From Cryptomeria japonica (Eukaryota; Streptophyta; Pinopsida; Cupressales; Cupressaceae), in assembly GCF_030272615.1 (NCBI RefSeq), contig NC_081406.1, positions 459,880,072 through 459,944,071 on the forward strand: a stretch of 64,000 nt of DNA, read 5' to 3'. Below are positions 54,401-64,000 of the stretch, piece after piece; positions within the stretch are counted from its first letter, which is position 1; every line of letters begins with the position of its first letter. The notes below the pieces were generated by a model, which was not told the origin of the DNA, searched no databases, and saw nothing but the letters and a program-made list of their open reading frames with translations. The position numbers and the translations under genes were made by a program.

Positions 54401-55870
54401 CAAAATTTTGTTAAATGCATTCATAATTGCCTTGTAGAATAGGCCTGAGTAGCTCAGTTTGTGAGCTCATATTTTTGCACGAGTGAAAAGTCATGTAAAA
54501 TCCTCTTGAGAGATTGTTATACACCTTGAAAAGATGCCATTATTCCATTTTCATCTTTCCTGGACTAGATTTGATGTGTTTGTGAAGTCTCCTTTGAAGG
54601 TCCTAAGTTTAGGGTTGTTGTTTGCACCTTTTGCACATTTCTGAGTAACTCACTTTGAGCAGTTGTATATTTGTGTCAAATGATCGCCATGCTAGACTAA
54701 GATTTTCTTGTAATTGTGTACTATTTATTGAAGCCACATGATCTATTTAACAGGATTTCCTGAAGAGGGGAAAACAGATTTGAAGGTTAAATGATCAAAA
54801 CATAACGAAATAAACATGTAGAATCCTAAAATATCATTAAAAGACCATTTCACCTTACTATTTTACCTTCTCCTTTGGATTGAGCTTGATGAAGTGAAGG
54901 TGGCCCTTGATAATGCTCCACTTGATGTGCTCCTTTGATTGTTGGATGTGGATGGCTCTCCAATGTTGTGCACAAATGGAATGGATTTGAAAAAAGATAA
55001 GGATGAGATGATCAAGTTGCCAAGATGATTTCCTGGGCTCAAAAGGGTAGCATAAACTTACTGGATTTCAAGATGTTTTGAATGAAGGGATGGAGCCCTA
55101 TTTTATAGGAAGAGGAGAGGAAAACGAATGGCTAGGATGAATTCGAGATGAAGGGCTAAGATTTACTTGTGAGCTCACACAAGGTCCAAGAGAGGGTGTG
55201 GAGACCAAGAAATATGCCTTAAAGGCATTTTGTATCTCCACACTCCACAAGATGCATTGGAGGAATTAAAAATTCTCCAAAAAAGGATATCATGGGGATT
55301 GGAGGACTAAAAAGGAATTAAAAATTCCTTGGGAGAGGGGATGCCTAGAGGAATGTGTGATTTGAAAAATCTTACATTCACCTAGGAAAAGAGCATTTAA
55401 AGCTAGTGGCTGGATGAAAAGGACAAAGAGTTGACTTTGTGACTAATCATGATGATTAACCATTAACGACTCATTAGGAGGGGGATTAGAGGAAATTTTA
55501 GGTGGGATTAATATTTGTAGGAGAATTTGACTAGGAGAGAGAATGAGTGGAGGGAATAAAAAATTAGAAGAATAATGTTAAGTGGGTTTAGGGAGTTTCT
55601 AGAAGAATGAATTAAGAAGATGATTTGTAGGAATCATGTAGGTTAACTAATTAATTGAGATTTATTAGCTAAGAGGAAGATTTGTGAGGATTTGATTTTC
55701 TTAGAAGAATAAAGAAAGGGATTGATTTATTAAATAAATAAATCATATGCTATAGTGACAATATTAATTATATTTAATTAATATTGAGAGGAATTTGAAT
55801 TAACATAATTAATTAATTAATTATGCAAGGAATTAAAAATAATTAAAATAATTATTTTTAAGTGTCTACA
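54400..55870 (-). repeat. 3' LTR of the minus-strand Tat element (far end uncertain)
   Basis: On the minus strand it starts TGTAGACACTTAAAAATA at 55870, directly after a purine tract. A TATA box (CTATAAAATAGGG) is at 55097-55109. The other end is not fixed, since the 5' LTR is outside the window; 54400 is an estimate. Confidence 0.65.
55097..55109 (-). promoter_or_regulatory. TATA box in Tat LTR
   Basis: CTATAAAATAGGG on the minus strand, about 765 bp into the LTR, with no stronger candidate nearby. Confidence 0.45.
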
Positions 55871-55888
55871 TTTTGCCCCTCTTTGAAG
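55871..55888 (-). promoter_or_regulatory. Polypurine tract of the Tat element
   Basis: On the minus strand it reads CTTCAAAGAGGGGCAAAA and is followed by TGTAGAC, the first bases of the LTR. Confidence 0.75.
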
Positions 55889-56093
55889 TGAGGTGTGATG
55901 ACACATTGATTCAAATAATAATCTTGTTTTGATGTTGATATTGGTTTGATAGGATGCCCCAGCTCTTGATTGATAGATTATGGTATGGTGATGCCCCCTC
56001 GGGAGATCAATTGAGGTATTTTATCTTTGGCATTTTTGCAAAATTGATATCCCAATAGATTTGATTTGATTCGATTGATAAGATCTAAATTCA

Positions 56094-57024
56094 GTCTGGT
56101 TTCAAGAAGAATTCATCCTATATAAGACAAAGATGATCAAAGTGTCTAGTTTCAGGAAGGATTCATTTTGTATAAGACATGATTGATCACAATATCTAGT
56201 TTCAGGAAGGATTCATCCTGTATAAGACATGATTTGAGTGTTTGGTTTTAGGAAGGATACATCCTGTATAAGACATGAATGATCACAACATCTGGTTTCA
56301 AGAAGGATTCATCCTATATAAGACATGATTAGATCACAATGTCTGGTTTCAGGAAGGATTCATCCTGTATAAGACATGATTAGATCACAATGTCTGGTTT
56401 CAGGAAGGATTCATCCTGTATAAGACATGATCGATCACAATGTCTAGTTTCAGGAAGGATCCATCCTATATAGGACATGATCAAATCACAACGTCTGGTT
56501 TCAGGAAGGATTCATCCTATATAAGACATGATTTATCATAACATCTATTTTCAGGAAGGATTCATCCTGTATAAGACATGATCGAAGTGTCTAGTTTCAG
56601 GAAGGCTACATCCTGTATAAGACATGATTGATCACAATGTCTGGTTTCAGGAAGGATTCATCCTATATAAGACATGATCAGATCACAATGTTTGGTTTCA
56701 AGAAGGATTCATCCTGTATAAGACATGATTGATCACAACGTCTGGTTTTAGGAAGGATTCATCCTATATAAGACATGATTGGAGTGACTGGTTTCAAGAA
56801 AGCTACATCCCATATAAGACATGACTGATCACAACGTCTGGTTTCAGGAAGGATTCATCTTGTATAAGACATGATCAGATCACAACGTCTAGTTTCAGGA
56901 AGGACTCATCCTATATAAGACATGATCAGATCACAACGTCTAGTTTCAAGAAGAATTCATCCTGTATAAGACATGATCAAAGCGTTTGGTTTCAGGAAGG
57001 ATACATCCTGTATAAGACATGAAT
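56094..57024 (-). repeat. 19-unit tandem repeat, 46-51 bp monomer
   Basis: Nineteen units of the plus-strand form GTCTGGTTTCAGGAAGG / ATTCATCCTGTATAAGACATG follow without gaps. Each has a near-palindrome AGGAT-TC-ATCCT. Short units of about 46 bp (3rd, 10th, 14th, 18th) are each followed by a unit with ACATCC in place of TCATCC, so a higher-order pattern exists. Tandem repeats in this position are known from Tat-lineage elements. Confidence 0.92.
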
Positions 57025-58087
57025 CAGAATCAAAATTGATTATGTGAGGAAAAAAAAACATAGAGGAAGAAAAATTAGGGTGGAAGGGATAAATGAGGAA
57101 GATATATGAAGTAGTCGTGAGGTATTTGGAAAGAAGAATAAGAGATGCGAGACCGCGGAGGAAAATAGGGGCAATTGAGAACTCCATGGGATTATTGAGT
57201 TTAGGATTTGATGGAATGATGGTGAGATTTTGTGCACAACAAATGTTGAGAGCCAACCTAGTTTGATGTTGCCCTGAGTGACTTGCACCATTGATTATAG
57301 AAATCAGGATGCCATGAGAAACATAGGGCATGGAATGACTCTTTAGACAAACGGGAATTTCTTGCACACAACAATGCAAGTGTTAAGAAACACTAATACA
57401 AAATTGTGGGTTCGTGCAAGGAAACCCTCAAACACACCGATACCTCTTGTACACGACAAGGTAAGTGTTGATAAACACTAGTACGAGGCCGCCAATTTAT
57501 ACAAGAAGGATCCAAAACATGCCGTACTATGAAATATGCCCCAATGTGCACCTATCATAACATACCTAGATATGGAAGAACCCAGGCAGTCGTAAATAGT
57601 GGCAGTCATAGGGCAAAAGATGCAAGCCTATAATTAAAGATCTAACAAAATCTAACAAGTCTCTTCCTTGCAACCACATGATACCTCTTGCCAAGAGTAG
57701 AACTAGGATGGACTTGGGATTGTTTCTCAAGACTTCTTGAAGCTTACACACAGAGGCATAAAATCTCAGTTTCAATGGAACATTCCTTGTTCATGACTCG
57801 GGTGAAGACTCATCATCATACACATGTTTTATTGGGAGGTGGAAAAGAAGGAATGTTGCGCATGGGTGGGCAGGATGGGAGATAATTTGTAGTATCAACA
57901 TGATAGACAGTGGATCTGGTTATTTACCTTGGCGTCTCCATAGAGGTTTTCACCAAGGTACTTGTCCATAGCGCCACCAAGTGGTTTTCACTAATGGACG
58001 AATTGTTTTTCTTTCTTTTTCTGATTTTAAAAAAAAAAAATTCTTGATTTTTTTTTTTTTTTTTGACCATTTAAGACTTTCTGAGGA
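57025..58087 (-). other. 3' untranslated region of the Tat element
   Basis: No gene supported. It holds two similar hairpins (AGTGTT...AACACT at 57379-57394 and 57464-57479), a run of 12 A (58029-58040) facing a run of 17 T (58048-58064), and a paired TGGTGAAAACC-type repeat near 57935-57995. Confidence 0.5.
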
Positions 58088-59454
58088 CTAAGCATAAAAT
58101 CTTTTGAGGTGCATGATATTAATTGGATCATCCAAAGGATCGCCTTCAGGAGTAGCCAACTGATAAGCTCCTGATCCATATTTCGCTATGATTACATATG
58201 TTCCAAGCCAATTAGGCTCGAACTTGCCTTTCTTTTCTCTTTCTTGTTGATTTTTCTGATTTTCCATGAGGACAAGATCACCAACTTGGAATTCTCGGGT
58301 TCTGAATTTTTATGATAACTCATGTGCAGACGATTTTGATATACCCGGAGATGATTCAAGGCCTTGAGGCACCTTTCATCTAACAATTCTAGCTCTTGTA
58401 AGTAGGCAATTCTATATTCTTCCTCTGGTAGGATGTTTTGCAGCGATACCCTTAGAGACGGGATCTTGATCTCAAGGGGAAGGATGGCTTTGGAACCAAA
58501 TACTAGGGAATAAGGAGTGGCACCTGTGGGAATGTGGATGGAGGTGCGGTAGGCCCACAATGCAGATGGATTTGGAGGTGCCAATCACGGCCCGCTTCAT
58601 TGACTGTCTTTTTGAGGATTTTTATTAGGTTTTTATTAGAAGCCTCAGCTTGGCCATTGCCTTGGGGGTAATATAGAGTGGAGAAGCGGTATTGGATGTT
58701 GAATTTTTGGCAGAGTTCTTTGACATCCTGGTTCTTAAATTGTTTACCATTATATGTGATGATAACTTTTGGGATGCCATATCGGCAGATTAGGTAGTTT
58801 AGGATGAATTTGGATATTTGCTTGCCGGTGATGAAAGTAAGAGGGATAGCCTCTACCCACTTGGTGAAGTATTCAGTGGCGGTGATAATGAATTTATGTC
58901 CATTGGAAGATGAAGGGTGGATTTTCCCAATGAGATCAAGCCCCCACTGCGAGAAGGGCCATGGTGTAATGAATGGCTGCAATTCTTGTGACAGTGCATG
59001 AATCTTGTCACCATGCTGCTGGCAAGGGATGCATTTCTTCACATAATTGTATGCATCTTCTTCCATTTTAGGCCAATAGTATCCTATTCTCAAAAGTTTT
59101 TTAGCTAACATGAGTCCACTTGAGTGTACCCCACAGATACCCTCGTGTAATTCGCGTAATGCCCATTTTGCTTCTTGTTTATCTAAACACCTTAGGAGGG
59201 AACCATCAAAATGCCTTCTGAACAAGGTGTCTGCAAGGATGGTGTAATGGGCACATCGATGGATGAAGGTTTGCTGTTGGGTTTTGGTGAGGTGTGGGGG
59301 AATGGTTTTGTCTTTGAGGAAAGCGAAGGTTTCTTGGTACCAAGGGGACTCGGGACCAATAAGAACGCACACCATTTCAAACTCTGGTAGGTCATATGTC
59401 AGTATAAACAATTGCTTGACCAAGAACTCACACTTCTAACTATGTGCTGGCATT
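58088..59454 (-). pseudogene. int: Tat integrase
   Basis: On the minus strand the HHCC domain shows HEGICGVHSSG and KCIPCQQHGD. The core has Asp in WGLDLIGKIHPSS. The second catalytic position reads VIITYNGKQFKN, with Tyr-Asn where family members have Asp-Asn/Asp-Gly, so that Asp seems lost. Glu follows in NGQAEASNKNLIK. A frame change near 58560 leads into NPSALWAYRTSIHIPTGATP and a further one near 58310 into REFQVGDLVLMENQ. The end is TAG at 58088-58090 after MHLKRFYA, the usual Tat ending, with no chromodomain. Confidence 0.88.
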
Positions 59455-59834
59455 TGAAGGAGGGAGCCAATGGTGGCCATTGCATCTACAGCCCTATTGT
59501 TTGTTCGTGGGATTTGATCAAACTTGATTGCCATGAAATATTGCTTAAGATCTTCAACCATGGTACAATAGGGAAGGAGTTTATCATCTTTTGTCCGGTA
59601 TTCATCATTGACTTGTTTTATGATGAGTTGGGAATCGCCATAGACTTGTAATTCTTTTATTTTCTAGTGGATAGCCAAGCGTAAACCTGTGATGAGGGCT
59701 TCGTATTCTGCTATGTTATTGGTACATGCAAAGGCTATCTTGCATGATTTGGGGATGCCATCTCCTTGAGGTGTGAAAATTAATATTCTTGCCCCCGATC
59801 CATTTTGAGTGTAGGAGCCATCAAAATACAAGTT
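59455..59834 (-). pseudogene. Second RNase H (archaeal-like) of the Tat element
   Basis: On the minus strand, directly after a TAG, the frame reads LYFDGSYTQNGSGARILI, AFACTNNIAEYEALITGLRLAIH, a TAG, then LQVYGDSQLIIKQV and RTNNRAVDAMATIGS. The four catalytic acidic residues (Asp of FDGS, Glu of AEYEA, Asp of YGDS, Asp of VDAM) are intact. This additional RNase H between the gypsy RNase H and integrase defines the Tat lineage. The frame matches the flanking RNase H and integrase. Confidence 0.88.
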
Positions 59835-60392
59835 CTATGTCGAGGATGTGGTAACAGTCATAATGAACTCATCTGGTAATTCTGTGAAAAGAGGATGCTC
59901 GCCTGGAAGTGGAGCTTCAACCAACTGATCTGCAATGACTTGTCCCTTGATTGCTTTTCTGTCCACATATTCACTGTCAAACTCACTTAAGAGCATGACC
60001 CATTTGGTGGTTCTGCTAGTGAGAGCAGCTTTGGACAAGAGATATTTAAGTGGATCAATTTTAGCAATTAATTTTGTCTTATTATTTAGCATATAGTGTC
60101 GTAGTTTCTGTGTGTTGAACACTAATGCCAAACATGCTCTTTCAATGGGGGTGTAATTGAGTTCATATCCTACCAACATCCAACTGATGTAGTAAATGGC
60201 GTGTTCCTTCCCTTGATCATCTGTTTGCGCCAATAATGCCCCCAATGCTACTGCAGTAGCACATATATACAAAATAAGGGGTTTCCCAGGAGTACGAGGC
60301 ATCAATATGGGAGGTGATGCTAGATATTCTTTTAATTTCTCAAAAGCCTTTTGACGTAGGCAATCCCATTTAAATTTTGTGTCTTTACACAA
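59835..60392 (-). pseudogene. Gypsy RNase H and connection of the Tat element
   Basis: 185 codons open on the minus strand: FKWDCLRQKAFEKLKEYL, LILYICATAVALGALLAQ, ERACLALVFNTQKLRHYM and AKIDPLKYLLSKAALTSR. The first catalytic Asp, usually in LYxxAT/LYLDAS form, is Cys-Ala here, as in many Tat elements where this RNase H has lost activity and the second one acts in its place. It follows RT in the same frame after two stops near 60400-60460. Confidence 0.85.
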
Positions 60393-61135
60393 TAGGTGTG
60401 CAAATGGATGGCACTTGTCTGCTAGCTGTGAAATGAAATGCCTGACAGACTAGAGTTTTCCCTAGAGACTGTGTAGTTGTCTGAGACTTTTTGGTGGAGG
60501 CATTTCCATAATAGCTTTTACCTTTGTGGGATCAACCTTGATGCCTCTACGGGAAACAATGAATCCCAGTAGTTTTCTCGATGTGATGCCAAACACACAC
60601 TTTTTTGGATTCAGCCGTAGTTTGTATTTTTTTAATCTTTTGAAGATCTGTTTTAGAATGGGGATGTGTTCTTGTCTTGTCTTGGATTTTCCTAGTAGAT
60701 CATCCACGTAGTCCTCCATAATTTTGTGCAAGAGGTCATGAAAAATTGTTGTCATTGCCCGTTGATACATAGCTCCAGCATTTTTAAGGCCAAAAGGCAT
60801 GACTCGGTAACAGAAGGTACCCCATGGTGTTGTGAATGCAGTTTTATGCTGATCCTCATCTGCTATCCTGATTTGGTTGTATCCAGAAAATGCATCCATT
60901 AGCGATAACATTTCATGTCTATATTGGGGAGCGGGAAATCATCTTTAGGACTAGCTATATTTAGATCTCAGAAATCTGTGCAGATGCGGATGCCCCCAAC
61001 AGGTTTGCCGATAGGTACAATGTTGGAGACCCATTTAGCATAATCTATTGGTTTGATAAAATCTACGTCTAACAACTTTTGGAGTTTCGCCTTGACCAGG
61101 AGTGCAATATGTTGGTGCATTTCGCGCAATTTTTG
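60393..61135 (-). pseudogene. Tat reverse transcriptase
   Basis: The N-terminal finger region (61135-60925) reads in one frame through KLLDVDFIKPIDYAKWVSNI and VPIGKPVGGIRICTDF, with a TGA where Arg is usual. A small deletion near 60925 shifts the frame, and the palm is open at 60911-60462: LMDAFSGYNQIRIADEDQHK, TPWGTFCYRVMPFGLKNAGA and the catalytic EDYVDDLLGKS. It ends near PKSLRQLHSL with a TAG. Confidence 0.88.
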
Positions 61136-62947
61136 TTAAACAGGTTTTGCATCTAGGCGGACAGCAAGATTGTGAACCACCAAGGCAGGGTCCAACCCTG
61201 GCATATTGGAATAGGACCATGCAAAATTGATTTTTACCTCTGTCAGGAAGTTGATGAAGTTTTGTTTCTCGATTTCTATGAGGGATTTCGCAATGAGCAT
61301 ATTTTTTGAAATGACCTCGGTGCCCATGTTGATGCTGTTTGTTGCTTCTATCAACAAATTTGATTTGTCCTGTGGAAGGTAACCAATGGTAGGGAGATCA
61401 AATCCCTCATCATCAAGTGCCTTTTCCAGGTTTTCACTTTCAGATACGCCCTTTGTTTTTATTTCTTGTTCATCCAAAGGCGCCTCAGGGAGGTTTTCAC
61501 CTAGGGAATCATATCTTTTTCTTTTATTATCATTTTTGTGGCTAAGGGCATTGACTTGACTACCAAAGTATCCCTTTTCGTGTAGTTGAATACCCTCGAT
61601 TCTGCTACAATCTTCCATATTTTTTGCTATTAGGAGAGCAATGAAAGCATTATCGTCGGTGTAGATATCTAAAGTGGGTTTGTCTCGTTGGCCCCAATCA
61701 ATGAGTTCAGGATGGACAAGATGTAGCTCATGTGAAGTGGGAGGGGTTACGCAGGTGATGTTATTGATGTAAGCATCTAAGAGGATATCTTTCTCATATT
61801 CATAAGGCATTTCATGGAATTCCTCTTCATCAGTGCTTTCAATATCCGAAGAAGGACTAGAAGGGGCACCAGCAATAGTAATCTTAGGCACCAGGGTGTA
61901 CCCCAAGCCTCTGTTGTATCTGTAGGAGATAGGATTTATGGGTGTTTTTCTTCCTTTCTCCTTTGGTCCCCGACCGTGTCCTTTGTAACCCATTTTTTCA
62001 ACTATGGCAAATGCTTTTGGGTACATTTCTTTGGATATTCTTGTTGGATCTTCATCTTCTTCCCAGTATAGCCATGAAGAGATATCTGCTTCAAGGCTCT
62101 CATTATCAAGTGGGCCCCATTGTTGGAAGGTAGTGTTTTGGCATTGCATGACTACTTTTGGGTCCTTTTTTAACTCTTTTGGTTTGCCAAATGACTTAGG
62201 AGAGAGAGGGAGGTTGCCTATTAATAAGACATCCTCCAATTTGTATTCTCCACAGCCGTTGTCCAAGATCTTGATTTGATTATCTGGTTGGGATGATGTG
62301 GAGGCAACATTTGATTTGTCAGATGGAGGTGTTGGCGAGGGTCTATTTAGTGGGCAATGATACAGATGCTTCCCCTCTAATAGTTTGCAATATTGAAAAG
62401 GTTGGGGATCACCTTGTATAGTGATCACTCTTCCATTACCTCGGTGTGTAGTTGCATTACAGTCATTCTGGAAATGGGAGGTGGAAGGCATGGCACCCTG
62501 AATGACTATCCTAGCAGGATTTGGTTTGCTTTGGGAAGAAGGAGAATTGACTCCTTGGATGGTTATGACATTGACATGATTGTCTGTAGGTTCAATGCGA
62601 CCTACTAAAAAATCAAAACCAGTTATGTGATTAGCGTAGTCATAACCCATTGTGTTAGATGATGAGCCTTTTCCTTTATCATGATTCGGGAAGGGTTCCT
62701 GGTACATTTTGAGTTTGTCATTGTTATAACTAGGTTTTTCATTTGCTACTTCAATCTTACCTCTATCAATGAGATATTGTATGTAGGTCTTCAGTTTCAT
62801 ACACTTTCGTGTATCATGTCCATTGATACGATGGTATTCATAATACTCATTTTCATTATACCATCTCGGTTTAGGTTGATTGGGGTCAAATGGACGAGTG
62901 ATTGGAAAATCCACTACACCTACTTGGACAAGCTTTTGAAACACCAC
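61136..62947 (-). CDS. Tat gag-pol middle: zinc motif, spacer and G-patch, protease missing
   Basis: This is the longest uninterrupted frame in the window, 603 codons. Residues 25-55 hold the zinc motif (YYEYHRINGHDTRKC, first Cys changed to Tyr). Residues 120-175 match the linker that precedes protease in the relative at 35370-35470, and at about residue 168 (near 62440) the sequence continues directly with the linker that follows protease there. The protease is thus absent without a frame break. Residues 309-350 form a G-patch (KMGYKGHGRG ... RGLGY). The C-terminal third is acidic and ends FAWSYSNMPGLDPALVVHNL, the usual N-terminal edge of RT. I chose the first in-frame Met, but the protein likely continues from gag. 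Confidence 0.75.
   Translation of the reverse strand: MVFQKLVQVGVVDFPITRPFDPNQPKPRWYNENEYYEYHRINGHDTRKCMKLKTYIQYLIDRGKIEVANEKPSYNNDKLKMYQEPFPNHDKGKGSSSNTMGYDYANHITGFDFLVGRIEPTDNHVNVITIQGVNSPSSQSKPNPARIVIQGAMPSTSHFQNDCNATTHRGNGRVITIQGDPQPFQYCKLLEGKHLYHCPLNRPSPTPPSDKSNVASTSSQPDNQIKILDNGCGEYKLEDVLLIGNLPLSPKSFGKPKELKKDPKVVMQCQNTTFQQWGPLDNESLEADISSWLYWEEDEDPTRISKEMYPKAFAIVEKMGYKGHGRGPKEKGRKTPINPISYRYNRGLGYTLVPKITIAGAPSSPSSDIESTDEEEFHEMPYEYEKDILLDAYINNITCVTPPTSHELHLVHPELIDWGQRDKPTLDIYTDDNAFIALLIAKNMEDCSRIEGIQLHEKGYFGSQVNALSHKNDNKRKRYDSLGENLPEAPLDEQEIKTKGVSESENLEKALDDEGFDLPTIGYLPQDKSNLLIEATNSINMGTEVISKNMLIAKSLIEIEKQNFINFLTEVKINFAWSYSNMPGLDPALVVHNLAVRLDAKPV
61900..62022 (-). other. G-patch domain in the Tat polyprotein
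   Basis: The Gly-rich pattern with Met-Gly-Tyr at the start and Gly-Leu-Gly-Tyr at the end is the G-patch layout known from RNA-binding proteins and from the protease region of some retroviruses and plant gypsy elements. Some central Gly residues are replaced (GRGPKEKGRKTP). Confidence 0.65.
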
Positions 62948-64000
62948 TTCAATAGGCTCAGCCAGAGGAGTGAAATCTCTTGGAGTCCTGTTATTCGATC
63001 AGGGTGGTCATCACTGGATTGAGACATTGTTGTGAGGTTATTTGATGATTGTTGGTGGTGGATTTTGGGGGAGCAGCCACAGTTTGGACCTGCTTTGCAT
63101 CAGTTATGCCATCATTGACCACATTTTTGTTTTTGGACTAGAATTTTGGCTTGTCGTTATAATAAGAGGAAGAACTTTGTGTTGATTTCTGGTACCATTT
63201 CAAGGTTCCTTCCTCCAACAAGACACGTTCGAGGGCGAGGCCCTTATCTTTCAATTTTTGGAAGGATTTGATACATTGAGATATTAAAGATCTTGAAAGT
63301 TTAGGCACCAAGTTCTTTTGGAATAATTCAATTTGATGTTGTTCTGGCATGTCCCACTGGAATTTCTTGATAAGATGTCGCCATCTTTGTAGGAAATTGG
63401 CGAAGGTTTCTTCGAGCCTTTGTTTTGTATTACATAGGTCCATCTAGAAACATCATTACCCATGTTGTATGCATAGTGGGCCACAAATTTTTCTGCCAAG
63501 TCTGGAAAAGAGACAATGGAACCTCGTGGTAGAGATGAGAACCATGCCAGGGCGTCTCCCGTGAGACTCTTGGGAAAGAGTTTGTGAAGATAAAGGTCAC
63601 TATAGGAGGCTTCTTGGCATAAGATGTGGAATTCTTGAACATGATCGTGAGGGTCTCCTTTGCCTTCATACTTGGTGAATTTAAGAATCTCAAATCCCGG
63701 GGGATATGGTGCAACTGATATAGACCGATCGTAAGGACAAGGGAAAAACTCTTCGAATGAGTAAGTTTTTCTTTTATTAGTCTTTTGTTTCATGTCCTTG
63801 ATGATATTCTTCATGTCTTGAATTTCCTTGATGAGGTCTTGTTGTGGACTTTGATATTGATGAATTGTATTTGCCCTAAGAATTGGATGAACCAAAGAAG
63901 GTGCACCACCACCAATATATTGATATGATGAGGAGGTGGGAATGTGGGATGTGATGACCGATGTCACTGGGGTTTGAGGGACAGTTGGTTGCAGTCCGCC
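62948..64000 (-). pseudogene. gag: Tat Gag (continues beyond the right edge)
   Basis: On the minus strand from the edge: a Gln/Ser-rich start, a short coiled coil (LIKEIQDMKNIIKDMKQK) and then the Retrotrans_gag fold, FEILKFTKYEGKGDPHDHVQ, FPKSLTGDALAWFSSLPRGS and FPDLAEKFVAHYAYN. A frame change near 63430 leads to NTKQRLEETFANFLQRW and LIKKFQWDMPEQHQIELF, ending near 63138. 63130-62948 is a linker in yet another frame (NVVNDGITDAKQVQTV). The true start lies outside the window. Confidence 0.85.

Larger units (their letters stand above)
55871..64000 (-). mobile_element. Tat-lineage Ty3/gypsy element, minus strand, 5' end beyond window
   Basis: Read from right to left: gag, a long gag-pol middle with G-patch, RT, gypsy RNase H, second archaeal-like RNase H, integrase, 3' untranslated region with tandem repeats, purine tract, LTR. 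The dual RNase H places it in the Tat lineage. It is related to the fragment at 34737-36320. The aspartic protease is missing (see 61136-62947). Confidence 0.88.

Noticed and set aside
56094-57024. CRISPR-like array
   Set aside because: Units follow one another without unique spacers, the monomers vary at many positions, and the surroundings are a plant retrotransposon.
56957-57379. Minus-strand ORF of 140 codons after the tandem repeats
   Set aside because: It runs partly through the repeat, has no domain and lies in an untranslated region; composition follows the local T-rich DNA.
58028-58064. A run followed by T run as a LINE or SINE poly(A) tail
   Set aside because: No element body ends there; the tract lies just after the Tat pol stop and probably arose by slippage.
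1-64000. Host protein genes, tRNA, rRNA or centromeric satellite
   Set aside because: I looked on both strands and found no non-transposon domain, no tRNA-like cloverleaf with A and B boxes that I could support, no rRNA, and no satellite beyond the repeats listed.

Overview
The window looks like intergenic heterochromatin from a large, AT-rich plant genome, probably a gymnosperm. I infer this from the old, nested, nonsense-ridden LTR retrotransposons and from the complete lack of a recognisable host gene, tRNA or rRNA. Almost every base that can be assigned belongs to a mobile element.

Layout. (1) 1-20851: a Ty1/copia array with three LTRs and two internal regions (LTR-internal-LTR-internal-LTR); the left LTR is cut by the window edge. 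(2) 20852-22987 and 33005-34736: an L1-like LINE with C-terminal RT, zinc-binding region, RNase H, an apparent extra ORF and a LINE-like 3' tail. The copia array sits inside its RT, so its 5' part should lie left of the window. (3) 22988-32999: a complete Athila-like Ty3/gypsy element flanked by GGGGG duplications, inserted in the LINE's extra ORF. It carries its own env-position ORF of about 760 codons. (4) 34737-36320: gag-protease of a Tat-like gypsy element, fused at about 36320 to a sense copy of the tail of a plant-mobile-domain (PMD) ORF. (5) 38480-39723 and 47572-48010: a decayed antisense PMD ORF. (6) 39724-47571: a non-autonomous LTR element inserted in that ORF. It has a Gag with four zinc knuckles, no pol, and a second ORF of 1125 codons behind an apparent internal TATA promoter. 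(7) 49189 to about 50200: a gypsy-type LTR. (8) 50200-55000: AT-rich, largely unassigned DNA with one possible MITE. (9) about 54400-64000, minus strand: a Tat-lineage gypsy element with dual RNase H, a G-patch, a 19-unit tandem repeat before its 3' LTR, and no protease; its 5' end lies beyond the right edge.

How the parts relate. The order of insertion can be read from interrupted frames and target-site duplications: gypsy gag-pro and PMD DNA first, then the LINE and the Gag-only element, then the copia array and the Athila element inside the LINE. Most coding regions are broken by CAG/CAA/CGA to TAG/TAA/TGA changes with few indels, as expected from deamination of methylated cytosine.

The most unusual observations are the Gag-only element with its long second ORF, the protease-less but otherwise open Tat gag-pol, the possible LINE third ORF, and family-specific CpG hexamers (ACCGAG in the copia family, ACCGGT in the Gag-only family) that recur in LTRs and in all coding phases.
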